NCBI RefSeq assembly: GCF_040500525.1
Contig: NZ_CP159402.1
Location: forward strand, 62,001-126,000
DNA: 64,000 nucleotides
Reading direction: 5' to 3'
Source: Azospirillum formosense
Lineage (GTDB): Bacteria > Pseudomonadota > Alphaproteobacteria > Azospirillales > Azospirillaceae
How positions within the stretch are numbered: the first letter of the stretch is position 1; every line of letters begins with the position of its first letter. The position numbers were made by a program, and so were the translations under genes. The notes under the pieces are model-generated. The model worked only from the letters and a program-made list of their open reading frames with translations. It ran no database searches and was not told the DNA's origin. This document shows, piece after piece, positions 62,076 through 64,000 of this stretch.

Positions 62076-63755
62076 TCACCACAGCATCAGCACCAGAAGC
62101 TGCGGCGCCAGGATGCGCAGGCACATGGCCAGCGGGTAGACGGTGGCGTAGGCCAGCGCCGGCGCCTCCGACGCGACCACCGCGTTGGCGTAGGCGAGGC
62201 CCGGCGGGTTGGTCTGCGCCCCGGCCAGGACGCCGCAGACGCTGAGGAAGTTCAGCTTCATCACGCCGCGCGCCAGCAGCCCGGTCAGCAGCAGCGGCAC
62301 GAGGGTCACCAAGACGCCCCAGGCCATCCAGGGCAGCCCGGCGCCGCTCGCCATCGTCTCGACGAAGCGGTCGCCCGACGCGATGCCCAGCACGGCGAGG
62401 AACAGGACGATGCCGATCTCGCGCAGGGCGAGGTTGGCGGCGGGCGGCATGAACCAGACCAGCGGCCCGATGTGGCCGATGCGCGCCAGCACGATGGCGG
62501 CGATCAGCGGCCCGCCGGCCATGCCCAGCCGCAAGGGCGCCGGCATGCCCGGCAGGAACAGCGGGACGGCGCCCAGCAGCGCGCCCAGCGTGATGCCGAC
62601 GAAGACCGGGATCATCTCCACGGTCTGCAGCCGCCGTTCGGAATTGCCGATGATGCGGGCCGCCGCCTTGAGGTCGCCGGGCTTGCCGATCACCGTCAGG
62701 ATGTCGCCGAACTGCAGCTTCAGCGCGGCGTTGGGCACCAGCTCCACGCCGGCGCGGTTGACGCGGCTGACCACCACGTCGCACGCCCCCTTCAGGTTCA
62801 GCGCGGCGATGGATTTGCCCAGCGCCGGGTTGGCGGTGACGACGATGCGCTCCCACCTCAGGTCGCTGCCCTTGGTGGTCAGTCGGACGTCGGCCTCCCG
62901 CCCCATCAGCAGGCGGACCTGCTCCAGCTTCGGGCGCGGGCCGACCATGTGCAGCACGTCGCCCTCCTCCAGCCGGGTGTCCTCGCCGGGCACGCGGAGC
63001 TGGCCGCCGCGCAGCAGCCGCGACGCGCAGACCCCCAGGCTCGGCAGCAGGGTCAGGTCGCCCAGCCGCACCCCGCGGAGGGCCGGGTTGGTGACGGCGA
63101 TGTCCATGGTGTCGAGCGCCGCAACCTCGGCGCGCCGGGCGGCCTCGAAGGCCCTGGCCTCCTCCTGCGGGTCGATGCGGAAGGCGATCCGCACCACCGC
63201 CATGGCCAGCAGGTTTCCGGCGATGCCGAAGGGGTAGGTGACGGCGAAGGCCAGACCGGGCAGGGCCATCACCGCGGCGTCGGCCCCGACCTCCTTCAGC
63301 ACCTGCTGCGAGGCGGCCAGCGCCGGGGCGTTGGTCACCCCACCCGCGAAGACGCCGAGGCCGGAGCCCAGCGGCACGAGGTCGAACAGCACCAGGAGGG
63401 CGGTCAGCAGAATGCTCGACCCCACCATCAGCAGCGCCAGCCCGTTGAGCGCCAGCCCGGACTTCTTCAGCGCCGCGAAGAAGCCGGGGCCGACCTGGAT
63501 GCCGATGGTGTAGACGAACAGGATCAGGCCGAAGTCGCGGATGAACTCCATCATCTCGGCGTTCAGCGTCACCCCGGCCTGCTTGGCGACGTGGCCGACC
63601 GCGATTCCCGCGAACAGCACGCCGCCGATGCCCAGCCCGACCCCGCGCAGCCTTATGTGCCCGAGCGCCAGCCCCAGGGCGGAGGTGACGCCCAGCATGA
63701 ACACCACGCGCGCGATCGGCGGCATGGCCAGGAAGAGATCGATGAGCGCGTGCAT
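62076..63755 (-). CDS. YidE/AspT-type (aspartate:alanine exchanger family) transporter, complete copy
   Basis: 559 residues. Two hydrophobic duplications flank two RCK/TrkA-C-like cytoplasmic domains. N-terminal half: [36 protein letters not shown] and [19 protein letters not shown]; TrkA_C regions about 210-290 and 295-375 ([37 protein letters not shown]). C-terminal half: [38 protein letters not shown]. AspT exchanges aspartate for alanine, but most relatives have no assigned substrate. Directly downstream of a second copy. Confidence 0.93.
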   Translation of the reverse strand: [559 protein letters not shown]

Positions 63756-63826
63756 GGCCGCGTCTCCCCACGCGAGGACAGACCGCCCGCCGATCCCGTG
63801 GGAAGCGCTCCCGCCGGGTTGCCCTC

Positions 63827-64000
63827 CTACCAGAGGAACAGGACGATCAACTGCGGCGCAAGGATACGCAGAAACATAACCATAGGGTAAACAGTGGCAT
63901 AGGCGAGGGCGGGAGCCTCCGATGCGCTCATTGCGTTTGCAAAGGCGAGCGCGGGCGGGTCCGTCATGCTCCCGGACAGGAGGCCGCAGATCGTCAGGTA
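63827..64000 (-). CDS. YidE/AspT-type transporter, second tandem copy, C-terminal 57 residues only
   Basis: The frame is open to the window edge and encodes 57 residues before the stop at 63829-63827. The end reads [20 protein letters not shown], then [19 protein letters not shown], then [18 protein letters not shown]. This aligns residue for residue with the end of the complete copy next to it ([20 protein letters not shown] and on to [14 protein letters not shown]). It uses many A/T-ending codons (ACT, GTT, CCT, TTT, CTT) where the complete copy uses C or G, so it is an old or separately acquired paralogue, not a fresh duplication. The N-terminal part lies outside the window. Confidence 0.88.
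   Translation of the reverse strand, partial: YLTICGLLSGSMTDPPALAFANAMSASEAPALAYATVYPMVMFLRILAPQLIVLFLW

Overview
The window is a dense, very GC-rich bacterial chromosome segment with almost no non-coding DNA. Gene content and promoter grammar point to an alphaproteobacterium of the Rhodospirillales, most likely Azospirillum or a close relative. The supporting features are the helicase / S4 protein / FdxA / CarD neighbourhood, an RpoE-ChrR pair with Rhodobacter-type TGATCC-N18-TAAGA promoters, an alphaproteobacterial type II RpoH, a ccmCDEFGHI cluster, a Rhizobium-etli-type asparaginase and a stand-alone amtB. The genus is an inference from gene content. No prophage, insertion sequence, CRISPR array, rRNA or tRNA was seen.

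Layout. 1-10 kb: C-terminus of a helicase, S4 protein, terC, CBS protein, DUF938 methyltransferase, MFS exporter with divergent LysR, ferredoxin fdxA, carD, a degenerate phosphatase-fold protein, and rpoH. 10-16 kb: membrane adenylate cyclase, M48 lipoprotein protease, degenerate SNase-fold protein, proline iminopeptidase. 15.7-20 kb: rpmI-rplT-pheS-pheT. 20-25.8 kb: an AT-rich spacer, a receiver protein facing a receiver/DUF3369/HD-GYP protein, an SH3/SPOR-like protein, LysR, a 52-residue small protein and a glycine-zipper lipoprotein. 25.9-36.4 kb: lepA, a three-gene glycan patch (glycosyltransferase-FkbM fusion, nucleotide-sugar dehydrogenase, glycosyltransferase), glgC-glgA and amtB. 36.5-46.9 kb: two methyltransferases, AraC/GyrI-like regulator, asparaginase with a His/Cys-rich head, SpoU methylase, rpoE-chrR, IalB-like protein, rlmN, two small membrane proteins and argG. 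47-64 kb: chemoreceptor, VOC protein and rhodanese, YkvA, EamA, ccmCDEFGHI, an EamA transporter with a His-rich tail, a polar amino-acid ABC transporter, and two tandem YidE/AspT-type transporters, the second cut by the window end.

How the genes fit together. The clearest regulatory logic is a sigma cascade spread over 34 kb. The rpoE-chrR operon is preceded by TGATCC-N18-TAGAA, and the rpoH gene by an exact TGATCC-N18-TAAGA, so singlet-oxygen or photo-oxidative stress sensed by ChrR should raise RpoE and then RpoH. Other themes are nitrogen economy (amtB, asparaginase, amino-acid uptake, argG), carbon storage (glgCA), cytochrome c maturation and cell-surface glycan synthesis. Two proteins, at 7954 and 13694, keep a recognisable enzyme fold but have lost key catalytic residues.
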